From Garcia nutans (taxonomy: Eukaryota; Streptophyta; Magnoliopsida; Malpighiales; Euphorbiaceae), in assembly GCA_947685225.1 (NCBI GenBank), contig CANTUV010000051.1, positions 6,076,001 to 6,140,000 on the forward strand: DNA of 64,000 bases. Reading direction: 5' to 3'. Numbering within the stretch: the stretch's first letter is position 1; each line of letters opens with the position of its first letter. This document shows positions 1 to 10,330 of this stretch, piece after piece. The notes beneath the pieces are model-generated. The model was not told where the DNA came from and did no database searches. It was given only the letters and a program-made list of their open reading frames with translations. Position numbers and translations under genes: made by a program.

Positions 1-1528
1 ATAGACCAACGGATATAAAATATCTTTCTTTGTCTTCACCATTTTTTCAGCAAGATTGGAAATTCCTGTCAAATTCAAAAACTCACAATTGGACTTTCAT
101 ATCAAGGATGTATGTCTCTAACTGATTGTCTAAAACCATAAGTTGGATTGAAGAAAAGTCAAGTGGATAAAATTCAACCAAGCGAAGCAACTTTCCTTTA
201 TCATAAGATGAGAAGGAATCAGTTGGATTCAAACATGCAACACATAAAAGTAACTCTGTATTTACTTCATTAAAGCGATTGTTGAGCTCTTGAAGTTGTA
301 AATCTATAGTAGCACAAAATATTTCAACTTTGTAATGGTGCATGTTTGTCACTCTTTCAGTATTGCGTCGAGACTGTCCACGAACAACATGCATATCATT
401 CATGTTAAGGACTTCTATTCCATGCTTTTCACAAAATGAGGAAACTTCATCCAATAAAAGCTCCCATCCATCATCTCGCATTGATTGCAACCATTGCTTA
501 GCTATAATTACTAATGTCATTGCATTAACAATATCTTGATCCTTTCTTTGCAATGCTTGTGACAATTCATGAGTAATTCCTAATATATTCTTCATCAAAA
601 TGAGGCAAAATATAATATCAAAAGATTGCAAAGAGTCCAATAAAGTGCAAGCTTCAGCTTTTTGTTCCGATTTTCCATTTTTCATAACAAATTCAAGCAC
701 ATCAATAACACCAGAAAACATCTTAACCAGGCTAATCAAAGTATGGTAATGTGAACCCCATCTTGTATCTCCAGCCCGTTTAAGAGTGGACTCTTGATTT
801 TGTCCTAGTCCACTTTCAAATTCACCACTTTCTAATGCTTTTAAAACATGGGCAGCTTGAGACTCTAGAAGAATATCATGGCGCTTAGAAGAGCCTCCAA
901 CAACATTTACAACACTTGTAACTAAAGTGAAAAGCAAAGCAATTGACACATGATTTTTTGCAACAGATACAAGAGCTAATTGAAGTTGATGAGCAAAATA
1001 ATGAACATAAAAAGCACTGCTATTCTCCTTTAATATCAAAGTTTTGAGACCATTAAACTCACCTTTCATATTACTTGCTCCATCATAGCCTTGACCACGC
1101 AATCTTGATGAACTTAGCTTGTGTTTGGTTAATAATGCATCAATTGCTACCTTTAAGGACAAAGCAGTAGTATCTGGAACATAAGCAATGCCTAAAAGGC
1201 ATTCAATTACATTACCATACTTGTTTATATAACGTATCACAACTGCCATTTGTTCTTTTATTGATATATCATGAGCCTCATCCACTAAGATAGAGAACAA
1301 AGCATCTCCAAGGTCTTGAATAATTATTTTTGTTGTTTCAGTTGCACAAGCAGTCACAATGTCCTTTTGAACATCTGAGGATGTCAATTTAAGATTTCCA
1401 GGACATCTATCTAAAGTTACTTTTTTAACTTCTTCATTATGATCACCAAGAAACTTCAAAATTTCCAAGAAATTTCCTCGATTTGTCGATTCACTATATT
1501 CATCATGCCCACGAAACGTGATAAGTGG
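1..1528 (-). pseudogene. hAT-type transposase relic (DUF4371 / zinc-finger MYM-type protein 1-like), 5' and 3' incomplete
   Basis: The minus-strand reading frame from about 1528 down to 83 encodes the central part of a plant hAT transposase of the kind usually annotated as ZMYM1-like. Visible blocks are FRGHDEYSESTNRGNF at the start, ILVDEAHDIS and RGQGYDGASNMKG (expected catalytic Asp regions) and TRWGSHYHTL (the hAT tryptophan block). The N-terminal TTF/BED zinc finger is missing: an in-frame stop lies just upstream of the first homologous residues, where unrelated sequence begins. Near 91-98 the frame shifts by one base and ends at a TGA (83-85). The other frame then continues to base 1 with the start of the hAT C-terminal dimerisation domain (LAEKMVKTKKDILYPLVY). 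The protein cannot be made intact. The rest of the C-terminus lies outside the window. Confidence 0.85.
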
Positions 1529-1911
1529 TTAATTTATAGTGTTTTTAGTATGTTTATATAGTTGGTTTTGTGCTAGTTTTCATTTGTTTTTAAGTATTTT
1601 TTATGTGTTTATCATTATTTGCGGTTTATGTTTATGTTTTTGTTACTTTTAGTTATTTTGTGTGTTTTTAGTTGTTTTGTAGGTGTTTTGGTGGTGGATT
1701 TACTTGAAGGAAATATTAGAGAAAGTTTGTGAGAAGCAAATGAAACCACAAGCAGTTGTGGCAGAGCAGAAGCAGGTTGTGGTATTGCTCAGAGGCTGTG
1801 GTCTGTGCGAGGGCAATTCTGGAAGATCAAGTTTGGTCGAATTTTTATGACTTGGAGGCCACTCTTCCTTATATTGTGAAAAAAAAATAAACTCCCTGTT
1901 CTCCTACAAAA
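1519..1911. repeat. Sequence inserted into the hAT relic, possibly part of an LTR
   Basis: Homology to the hAT transposase stops abruptly and T/G-rich sequence starts at TGATAAGTGGTTAATTTATA. A start in TG and this composition resemble LTR starts of plant Gypsy elements, but no matching second copy is in the window. Nothing coding is seen. It abuts the Tat LTR remnant at 1912. The assignment as an LTR fragment is inference. Confidence 0.35.
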
Positions 1912-2059
1912 ATTATTCCGAGACCATATCCGTGATCCTTACGTCGCTCCGGACATTTCAAGGACCATAAAGACATACTTTCGGTGAACTTTGCCGTGGT
2001 CATCCGGTTTGGCTTGGTCTTCTGCAGTCTGAGAAAATCAACTTTTCGAGCCTCAAAAT
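1912..2059 (-). repeat. Fragment of the 3' LTR of the Tat Gypsy element
   Basis: These 148 bases align without net gaps to 17568-17715 inside the 5' LTR, with roughly a dozen substitutions (about 92% identity by eye). They correspond to the part of the LTR near its element-sense 5' end. The terminal bases (the TTCACA end seen at 17723-17728) and the other ~1.1 kb of the LTR are missing. The fragment is fused directly to the start of the antisense ORF, so the polypurine tract has also been lost or is unrecognisable. Confidence 0.8.
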
Positions 2060-3457
2060 GATTTATGGGGCTCAGTGGTCGTCAGAAACGAGGATTTTGA
2101 GCAAGGTGCAATATGGACCCTCAACAATGAACCCTCTTTTTAACCATGTGATGCATGAATGGACCAAGAGCCTTCATAATGTTGAAAGGATCAATATGGG
2201 AAGATATGGATTGAAAGCTGTTGCTACTCTTAGAGGCGTAGCTATGGATTGGGATTTCTTGCATGCTTGTATCAAATTTTGGGATCCCCAAGCTCACTTC
2301 TTCAGATTTGGTGCCCGGATGGATGAGATGTGTCCTCTTTTTGAGGAATTCTGCTCAATTATTGAATGTGACCCAAATGCCCATCTTGTAAGGTATGAGG
2401 TTCAAGTTGGCTATGTGGGGTCTTTTCAAAGGCTTTTCAACTTTACAAGGCCTTAAGCTCAAGCTATGATCCTGGATGGGAATAAAGCGATGTTGCTTCC
2501 TTTGATTGATGAATTCCTGACCGCTAATTTTGAAGATGAGATTCAACTGAAGCATAGGATGCGAGCTTTTATTTTCTGCCTGTTAGCTGGATTTCTTTTC
2601 AACCGTGACCCTGGCTTTGGAGATTTAAAGCTTTGCCCCATGATTAGGCAAATGGAAGAACTTAACTGCATTGGTAATATGATTCTGGCTGAGACTATTC
2701 AGAGTCTTTGACAGAACTGCACTCGGATTTGAAAATTGGACTGTTACTCTGACCATTCTTCAGGTAATTTTGTTATACTTTTTGCTTCTTCTTATTTCAT
2801 CATCTCTCTTTTTTGTTTGTAAATAGAAAGGATCTATTTTCTCAGATTTGGCTGAGAGACCATCTCCGAGTGGTTGCCGCTCCCCATGCCTTGACTTATA
2901 ACCCTTCTCAGTACCACACCAGAAGAATCCAGATTTCTTTTCCCTCTATGGCTAAGTGGATCATCTGGTTGTATGAGCTCGGACCAGAAGAATTGTTGTG
3001 GTTCATCCCTTGGTATAGAATTCCTCGCTTCATGGAGGTAAATGCAATGCATAACCATGTCTACCTTCTTGGTTTCACTCATAGTACATGGTATAGTGCT
3101 TCTCGTGTCCTCAGACAGATGGGGATTGATCAGAGGGTTCCTCTTCCTGTTGGGCTTTCCATTGCTTCCCCTATTACTCCCGGAGTTACTCGAGCTGTTC
3201 TACAAACTTGGGTTAGGAACCATCAGATGATCAGGCCTTTTGCAGAGCCTTCTCTTGTTCAGCCTACCCCAGAGTATAGAACTTGGTTTATAGCTGAAGT
3301 TTGGCCAATTGAAAAGCCAAGGAGGCATGCATTGTTACAGGAGTTGGAGGGAGAGGATGTGGTTCTTCTTAACGAGGGGAAGATAGATGTTGCAGAGAGT
3401 TCAGGAACTAAGGAAGATACCGAAGACTCTACCCCACGAAGGAGACGTATGATTTAG
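2058..3457 (+). pseudogene. Antisense extra ORF of the Tat element: plant-mobile-domain-like protein (DUF7745 type)
   Basis: The plus strand, antisense to the retrotransposon, holds three colinear segments: 2058-2456, 2466-2711 and 2813-3457. The first encodes MNPLFNHVMHEWTKSL and FWDPQAHFFRFG, the last PWYRIPRF and ASRVLRQMG. These match the layout of plant-mobile-domain / DUF7745 proteins found in Tat elements. Segments one and two are in the same frame and are separated by a TAA at 2454-2456. Segment two ends at a TGA (2709-2711). Sequence at 2764-2826 looks like an intron: it opens with CAG|GTAATT and closes with AATAG|AAAGG, after a T-rich stretch. The C-terminus is acidic and ends in an arginine cluster (TPRRRRMI). 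The ATG lies exactly at the junction with the LTR remnant, so LTR sequence is immediately upstream. What the protein does in Tat elements is not known to me. Confidence 0.7.
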
Positions 3458-3548
3458 ATCCTAGGGTTGACTCTTTTTTTTTTCTTTGGGTTGCTTGTAC
3501 CTTTTTGGTTCCTTGGATGTTTAGGACTTATGGTTTGACTCTTTTCAT

Positions 3549-3624
3549 GGAATGAATGACTCTTTTTGTAATGAATGATTCTTTTTTGGAATGAATGACT
3601 CTTTTTGGAATGAATGACTCTTTC
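3549..3624. repeat. Short tandem repeat (unit about 19-24 bp)
   Basis: Four imperfect copies of a unit built on GAATGAATGACTCTTTTTG lie in the non-coding zone between the antisense ORF and integrase of the Tat element. Tandem repeats here are common in long Tat elements. Confidence 0.85.
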
Positions 3625-3669
3625 ATTTGCTTTCCAAGCATTATCTACTTTATTTACTTGCTCTAATTT

Positions 3670-3756
3670 TGCCTAAGTCGTCCTTTCGGATTTTCAACTT
3701 AGCGAGCTCTTACCCATTCTTGCATAAGCCGCCCTTTGCGGGTTTTCAACTTAGCG
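3670..3756. repeat. Two direct copies of a ~36-bp motif
   Basis: Copies at 3670-3704 and 3720-3756 share the core CCTAAGTCGTCCTTTCGG / CATAAGCCGCCCTTTGCGG, followed by TTTTCAACTTAGCG. The 50-bp spacing suggests a decayed tandem array in the untranslated 3' part of the Tat element. Confidence 0.75.
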
Positions 3757-3897
3757 GGATTTTTTTTTTCATGTTGGCGAAAGAAAAGTGAATCAATGGT
3801 TTTCATTAAAATTTAAACCGTGCTCAAGGAGAGCTGCCTACATATCTCGAATTAGTTTGCGAGAATCAGGTCTAATGTAGTTCCTTACAATGCATGA

Positions 3898-5359
3898 TTA
3901 TACATAATATTTCTTTAATTGATCCATATTGCATGGGTTTGTGAACTCTAGACCATCCAAATCAGACAAGATGACGGCTCCGTCGGAAAGTATTTTCTTT
4001 ACAATGTAGGGTCCAGCCCAAAGAGGACGAAACTTCCCACGAGGATCTGTAACAGATGTTCTGATCTCTTTCAGAACCAAACAACCTTCTTCCAACTTTC
4101 GATCTTTGACCTTTTTGTCTGGCCGTTCGCCTCTGATACCCTTGAATATGATGTAGAGCTTGAAGTCTTTTTTCATCCAAACCCAACAACTGATGATGAT
4201 AATTGCTAATCCATTCAGCTTCATTTATCTGACTTTCTTGAATTATCCTCGCCGATTGAACTTCCAGTTCAATGGGGAGTACTGCTTCCATTTCGTACAC
4301 CAGTGAACACGGATTTACCCCAGTAGGAGTTCTAATTGATGTTCTATATCCCCACAAGGCCAGTGGTAACTTCTCATGCCAACCCCTATGTTCCTTGATC
4401 ATTTTTTGTATGATCACCTTTATAGACTTATTTGCTGCTTCTACAGCTCCATTTGTTTGAGGTCTATAAGGAGAGGACTTATGATGCTGGACCTTCTTAT
4501 CCTTCAAGAGTTTAGCAAATTCTGCTTGGAAATGAGTTCCATTATCAGTGATAATCTCAAATGGCGTTCTGTACCGACAAAGGATGTTGGTTCAGACAAA
4601 CTGCGCTGCCTTTTTGGCGTCTAATTCTGTATAGGAAGCTGCTTCAACCCACTTTGTGAAGTAATCCACTGCTACCAAGATAAACCGATGTCCATTCGAA
4701 GCTCTCAGATGTATTTTGCCAATTATATCTATTCCCCAAGTAGCGAAGGGAGGTTGCTTCTGCAGCTTAGCAAATATCTGACACTGATGGCATTCTTGCA
4801 CAAATGCCACATAGTCTGTATTCATGGTGGACTAATAATATCCTAGATTGGCTATTTTTCAAGCCAAGGCGATCCCATACATATGCGGTCCTGATTCGCC
4901 ACCATGTACCATTTCCATTATCCACTTAGCCTTTGCTTCATTCACACACCTTAGGTGCATTCCGTTCCAACTTCTTTTGTAGAGGATATCTCCATTAAGA
5001 ATGTAACCTGTGGCTAGCTGCCTTATTACTCTCTGATCAACCCTTGATGATCCCTCCGGATAACTTTCGTCCTTGAGATAACTCTTGATATCCCAGAACC
5101 ATGGTTTACCATCGGCCAAATGCATTACGTGAGCAGGTTGCTTCTGAAGTTGAACTTTCAATGGACGAATGGCTTTCCCCTCCTTGATATTGATCATGGA
5201 AGCTAAAGTAGCTAGGGCATCAGCAATCTGATTCTTTGCTCTTGGGACATATTCGAAGGACAGATCATCGAATTGTTGTGCTAAATGATCAAGGCGTTGT
5301 AGGTAAGGAACCAAACGCTCTTCTCTTATCTTCCATTTCCTTAAAGCTTGTGATACTGT
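3898..5359 (-). pseudogene. Tat pol, distal half: end of second RNase H, H2C2 and integrase
   Basis: Reading down from the CACTA insertion (5359), the frame starts with the end of the second RNase H (VPRAKNQIADALATLAS). It then has the zinc-binding integrase N-terminus (LRCVNEAKAK, GPHMYGIALA, CHQCQIFA), the integrase core with WGIDIIG, ITDNGTHF and PYRPQTNGAVEAANK (the D, D and E of the DDE triad are all readable) and a C-terminal GPYIVKK domain ending in QLKKYYV. Breaks are in-frame TGA at 4859-4861, TAG at 4832-4834 and TGA at 4592-4594, a small internal deletion between CHQCQ and WGIDIIG, and a frameshift near 4150. The stops sit where arginine, tryptophan and arginine would be expected, consistent with C-to-T or G-to-A decay. 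Inactive. Confidence 0.9.
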
Positions 5360-5740
5360 CACTACAAAAAAATACGCTATCTGCAACGGATATAATCCGT
5401 CGCAAATCCATCGCAAATCAAGTCTTGCGACCGATCTGTGACAGATACGATCCGTTAATAAAAAAAGGCATCGCAAATTTCAATTTTGCGACAGGCCGTC
5501 GCAGATTGCAACGGATTTGCAACCACTCGGCGGTTGCAAATCTCGCGCTTAAATTTTCGCGGGTAAAGGGCTTTCGTCGTAGATTCCGTCGCAGATTCCG
5601 TCACAGATTTTCGTCGCAAATTCGTTACAGATTCCATCGCAGATTGCCGTCACAGATTTCATAGCAGATTGTCGTCGCAGTATCTGTCGCAGATTCCATC
5701 ATAGATTTTAAATATCCGTCGCAGATTCGTAGCAAATTTT
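5360..5740. repeat. Left terminal and subterminal repeats of the CACTA element
   Basis: After the CACTACAAAAA terminus come at least eleven close variants of CCGTCGCAAAT / CCGTCGCAGAT, mixed with GCAACGG. In CACTA elements such subterminal motifs are the binding sites of the TNPA-type protein. The array ends near 5740, where AT-rich sequence starts. Confidence 0.85.
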
Positions 5741-6088
5741 TAGTAATTTAATATTGATTTTTATTGAAACTATTTGTATTATCAATTAATTTTATGAGAA
5801 CTTTATAAATACATTTGGAACATTTAAACACAATCTAAAAAAACACTAATTACATTGATAAAAATAATTCTTTTATTAATCTTCAATAGAATAAAATATT
5901 TTACAATTTAACTATACAAGTGTTAAGAACACTACTATAAATAATCTATCTTGAAAATAACAATATAGATATTCAATTATCATTTTCCATTGAATCATGA
6001 CTTGCATCATCATTATTAACCTGCAAATAATATTAAAAAGAGTAAATGAAAAGAATAATATGATACACGTTAACAAAGTAATACTAAC

Positions 6089-6245
6089 CGTGGTGTGTAG
6101 GCTTTTTCATTCAACTCATGTAGCTGCTCAGAAATTTTGTATATACACAAGCTGTTTGTCGTCGGGTGCAGGTTTCCAGCTCTCTTTGCATTGACTTTGC
6201 TAATTCATTCACATCAACTATTGTCTGAACCGCTGGCGCCGTTGC
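6089..6245 (-). pseudogene. Captured exon of a DUF247 (UPF0481) protein gene
   Basis: Within the CACTA element the minus strand has an acceptor-like AG at 6246-6247 and a donor GTTAGT at 6083-6088. The enclosed exon reads VQTIVDVNELAKSMQRELE in one frame, then shifts by one base and continues YKISEQLHELNEKAYTPR. The order of an acidic helix, a short Y-[KR]-[IV] segment and NEKAYTP is the N-terminal signature of plant DUF247 proteins. The frameshift makes it non-functional. Only the N-terminal region is present. The identification is from recognition of the motif, not a database search. Confidence 0.6.
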
Positions 6246-7435
6246 CTACAACCAAAAGAAATAGAAATTTTATTTTATTAGAACATATCAATAATTTTGC
6301 TTATGCTTCTCATCACATACGAACTAATTGCTACTTGAATAGCTCAATGCAACAACTAAAAGTCTTAAAAGATAATAATTAGTGATAATCAACAGGTATT
6401 CTAACAATATTTGATTATTTAAATGATGATTTTTTATAAAAAGAATAAGAAAGTTGAGCTAATTTACATAAATTAACTAAAATTAACTTGGTGCAGCTTT
6501 TGCTCCTCAATGACTTGTCTGCCTCTTTTACATTAATAATTCATTAAAAATGATAAGCAATCAGCATACTTTACAGAAATGTTCTTATAGATTAAAAAAT
6601 GTTCCTTACCTTTTCTTCAAGTTTAACCAATGACAAGCATAAGGATACATTTATCACTTTTCCATTTCAGTATTTATCCCTACTGCAAATTGGTAGTTGA
6701 TCTAATTTTCTTAAGTAAAAATCAAATTATTGTTAGAAAAGAAGCTGCCAAATGAGAGAGAACCAGCAACCAACATTCATCAAACTAAAAATCAAGTTAT
6801 TGTTAGAAAAGTTGGGAGAAATGATAAAGCTTATTTTCATTACAGTAGCCTGCAGATGAAATGTAAATTTAATACTATTTAAACAGAAGACAATAATTTG
6901 GATGCCATAAAATCAAATCTGGATAATAGGACCATAAGCACATAAACTTAAAGAGTATCAAGAACCATGATTAGCATAGCTTGGTCAAATTTTGAGATGT
7001 TTTTATTTATCAGCTATTGATGCTCTTATTTGAGTAAACACATTAAGATTTTAAGAATCAGCAACTATAAATGATAATGATATATTACATGGAGATTGAA
7101 GATGTTAATGTATTTATCCTAGTTATACAGTCAATCAATGGTAACATTCGGATGTTTAGTAGTTATACTGACACCATCAACTGACTAACAATCATCTAAT
7201 TGCTCAGTAAGTGGAATGTGCAAGTTATTTGAGTACATGTAAACATTCCCGATAAATTGCATATATGATTAGTGGATCAACCACATATAGACCTATAGAA
7301 TTTAATATAAAACTCAAGTTGAAACACAATAGGGAAGAAGGTACAGAAGCAGAATGAACATGATGTGAGAAGTGGATTAATCTCGTTGGCATAATTGAAA
7401 AGTTGGCTAGTTATTCCTAAAAAAACTTACAATAC

Positions 7436-7575
7436 CTTTGGACATTCTGTTGCAACTGAGAACACTTCTCTTCCGTATCCATCAACTTCTTAATAGTATC
7501 ATTACTATCCTTTTGAGCCTTGATAAGCTTATGCTCTAGCGCTGAGTTCTTCTTTTCCAAAGAATCCAAGGAACT
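7436..7575 (-). pseudogene. Captured exon of a myosin XI-like coiled-coil region
   Basis: A 140-bp open exon on the minus strand is bounded by TGACAG|AG (acceptor) and CAAAG|GTATTG (donor). It encodes SSLDSLEKKNSALEHKLIK, then QKDSNDTIKKLMDTEEKCSQ and LQQNVQ, a charged heptad pattern like the post-IQ coiled coil of plant class XI myosins. No stop interrupts it. A possible next exon fragment (SLVKLEEK followed by GTAAGG) lies at about 6610-6636, but its acceptor is not recognisable. Other coiled-coil proteins are possible. Motor and tail domains are absent. Confidence 0.5.
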
Positions 7576-8033
7576 CTGTCAAAGCAAGAAAAAAGAGAAA
7601 AACAAAAAGGTTAAGGAAGAGGCAGGATGATTGTCCACAGATCAACCATTATTAAATCAATCAAGAGTGACAAAAATATTAACCAAAACTGTTAAATTCA
7701 TGAAAAAACACCCTAAATGAATCTGGAAGATGAAACAATAGTACCACTAAATTCAATAACCTTTAAATTTACTAGCTTTTAGATCCACATTTAAATAAAA
7801 ATATTGATCCCGGCAACTGTACTCAAGAATGAAGACCTAGAAAGTATAATGATATCTGCATTGTTTACTTCAAGAAACCAACAGAAATTAGTTGGTTATT
7901 TAAAGTGTAATACTATAAACAGGTAGGAAAATTGCTATCTACTCCTTCACATATATATGAATCCTTGTCCCACTTTTATCCAAAAGTGTTTAACAGTAGC
8001 ACCTCTTTATTAATCAAAATTATATGAACTTAC

Positions 8034-8677
8034 ATAATATGCTGCCCAATGAGCGACCTCATGCTTTAATTCCTCATCCAATTTCTTCAATAATTCATAA
8101 AGCAGCCTCTGAGGTAGGACCAAAAACAATGTTCAGTATTAAAAGTGCAAATGGAAGATGCAGAAAACTAAATTAAAAGGGACCTTTACCTTCAAAATAA
8201 TCTCCGGAGGAATACAATTAATTAGCAGTTCATAAAATTTCCCCCGAACCTGAAAAAGCCTAACCACATGGATCACTTGCTAGATTAGAAAGTTTGAATA
8301 CAGAAGTAGAAAGGTTAAAATTATTATTTTTCCTATCAGACATTAAATGATATCAGATGGATAAGAACCATACTTCTTAGGACTCTGCTCCCTCATTATG
8401 TCAGCAGCTACTTCAGAAACATATTCCTCCCAATCCATGGGAGGTATTGCTTGATTACTTGTAAAAGGATACATAAAGCCAAGGGCAGCACAGGGGAAGG
8501 AAACCATAATAAGAACCCATGAAACTACATCATCCAGCTCTGCATCAAGGAACAAAGATGAAGAAACACCCCAAAAATCAGTAAGAGATGCTTGGTACTT
8601 AACTGTTGAACATTACAAGTCTCGAATGGAAGCTGTAACTCTTCTTTCTTCCCAATGAACTCCAATGCCTTGACAAT
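8034..8677 (-). pseudogene. RFC3: Captured fragment of replication factor C subunit 3 (clamp loader), four exons
   Basis: Minus-strand exons are 8603-8677 (IVKALEFIGKKEELQLP then FETCNVQQ), 8374-~8473 (YPFTSNQAIPPMDWEEYV and AADIMREQSP), 8190-8249 (VRGKFYELLINCIPPEIILK) and 8034-8108 (RLLYELLKKLDEELKHEVAH and WAAYY). This is the C-terminal collar region of the RFC3/RFC38 clamp-loader subunit in correct exon order. Introns at 8109-8189 and before 8190 keep canonical splice ends. Decay is visible: the part between ELQLP and FETC has been deleted, the donor after 8603 reads TT instead of GT, and the end of exon two is altered. The AAA+ ATPase half of the gene is absent, as is the last exon. Confidence 0.8.
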
Positions 8678-9511
8678 CTGGTGAAGCAAATATGAAATAA
8701 CAGTGACAATCTCAGTTGGGCCTTAAATCACACTGGTAAATAAGAAGGCAATCTCACTCACAGACAGCACAAATGAGTAAAACTGTGAATACATTATAAA
8801 AAAACAGCAAAAAGAATCAAAGAATCAACAATAAAATAGCAAATGTGATGTCATAGTAGAAATACTCATCCTTAAATGGACTATGAGAGCATAACTACTT
8901 ATTAGACATGAGTTTAACATGGAAAAATTCAGATAATAAGTTTACTCCTCATGTATATGATACATCTAGAAAGTTTCTACAAGAGGATTCCTCTATATGA
9001 CCATGAATGTGCACATCTGATCAGAGGTAAGGCAGTAGGGATCGTGCAGCAGCAAGCCCTGAAATACTTAATAAGACAACTAATTATTTAAACCAAACTG
9101 AAACTAGACTAGAAAAAACACACCCTAAAATGAGGAACATTTATAGATTGACTGAACCATTTAGAAAAATTTTACTGCTCTAATGACAAAAGAAAAACAT
9201 TAAAATCCTAATAGAGGCGAAGAAGGCATAGATTTGCATCCAGACTTTACGTTTGTGACGAAACCTGATATAAAAAAAAGCACATTTTAATTTTAACATT
9301 TCTAATAAACAGATTGATTGCAATTAGATTAAAAGATGATGCATTAACTTCTCCAGTTGTTAAAACTATAGGAATTAAGATTTTATTAAATTCACTTTTA
9401 ACTTTCTTTCCTTTTCTCAGCAACCAAACACCTAATACAGAAAGCTAACAGAAACAGCCTAAAGCAATTGTGAGCGACATTTAAATCACAGGGAGAGAAA
9501 AAGAAAGAGAC

Positions 9512-9616
9512 CTGTTCGTTGATTTAATTTTCGAGATCTGGAAGGATATCTGGATTGTAAGGATTGACGGCTACGAGTTGCTCGACAGTGTAGGCGACTT
9601 GTTGCCGTTGCGCCAT
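9512..9616 (-). pseudogene. Captured first exon of eIF3 subunit k, with premature stop
   Basis: ATG at 9616-9614 opens MAQRQQVAYTVEQLVAVNPY then NPDILPDLEN, which I recognise as the N-terminus of plant translation initiation factor 3 subunit k. A TAA follows, where the family has tyrosine. The frame would then continue INEQ to a clean donor CAG|GTCTCT. So a complete first exon with its splice donor was captured and later mutated at one codon. Upstream sequence to about 9900 probably includes the original gene's 5' flank; that is inference. The remaining exons are absent. Confidence 0.7.
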
Positions 9617-9899
9617 TTTTGTGCTTTTGCTTCTAATGAATTCAACTCTTTTGCTAATCGATCTCACTCTTTTGCTGCAACAGATAACTACACTTGAATG
9701 CTTCAAACTCGCTGAGGTTTTTAGGGTAATGCGTTAAAGACGAAACACCTCTAAAAGACATATATGCTGCGATGGTGGGCGGAGATGAATGGTTGGTTAT
9801 TGCAGAGAGGAGAAGAGAGGGAGCGGCGCAAATAGGAGACAGTGAGGATTCTGAGATTGGGTTAGGCAGTACAACATTTGATACATGTGCCTTTCGAAA

Positions 9900-10330
9900 A
9901 TACCCAAAAAAATAAAAATATTTATTTTTAAAGCAAAAAAAATTCAATTTTCTTTGTTAATTTTAAAAATATCATTTTTTCAAATATATATTTAATATAT
10001 TAAAAATATACTTTATTTTTAAATAGACATAGATTATATATTTAGTATATCAAGTGCATATAAAAAAATAATATTTTTTTAAAAAAATAAAAATTGTGTT
10101 ATACAATATAGTTTCTTAAAAAAATAAAAATTATCTATATTTATATTTATTTTATTTTAAAGTTAAATTAAAAAATATTTTAATTATTTATATGATGATA
10201 AATATTAGACAGTAAATTAGTATAATAAAATATAATTTTATACTATTAATAGGTTATACTATTAATTTTACTATTTTAATTTACAAAACACAATTCATTA
10301 TATTATTAGTACTATTAGTACTGTTTATTG
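9900..10330. other. AT-rich filler inside the CACTA element
   Basis: Long runs of A and T, no open frame of note and no recognisable repeat. It separates the captured eIF3k exon and its putative 5' flank from the right subterminal repeats. Confidence 0.6.

Noticed and set aside
4272..4624. Plus-strand open frames over the integrase region
   Set aside because: They are antisense shadows of the integrase gene, with no known motif.
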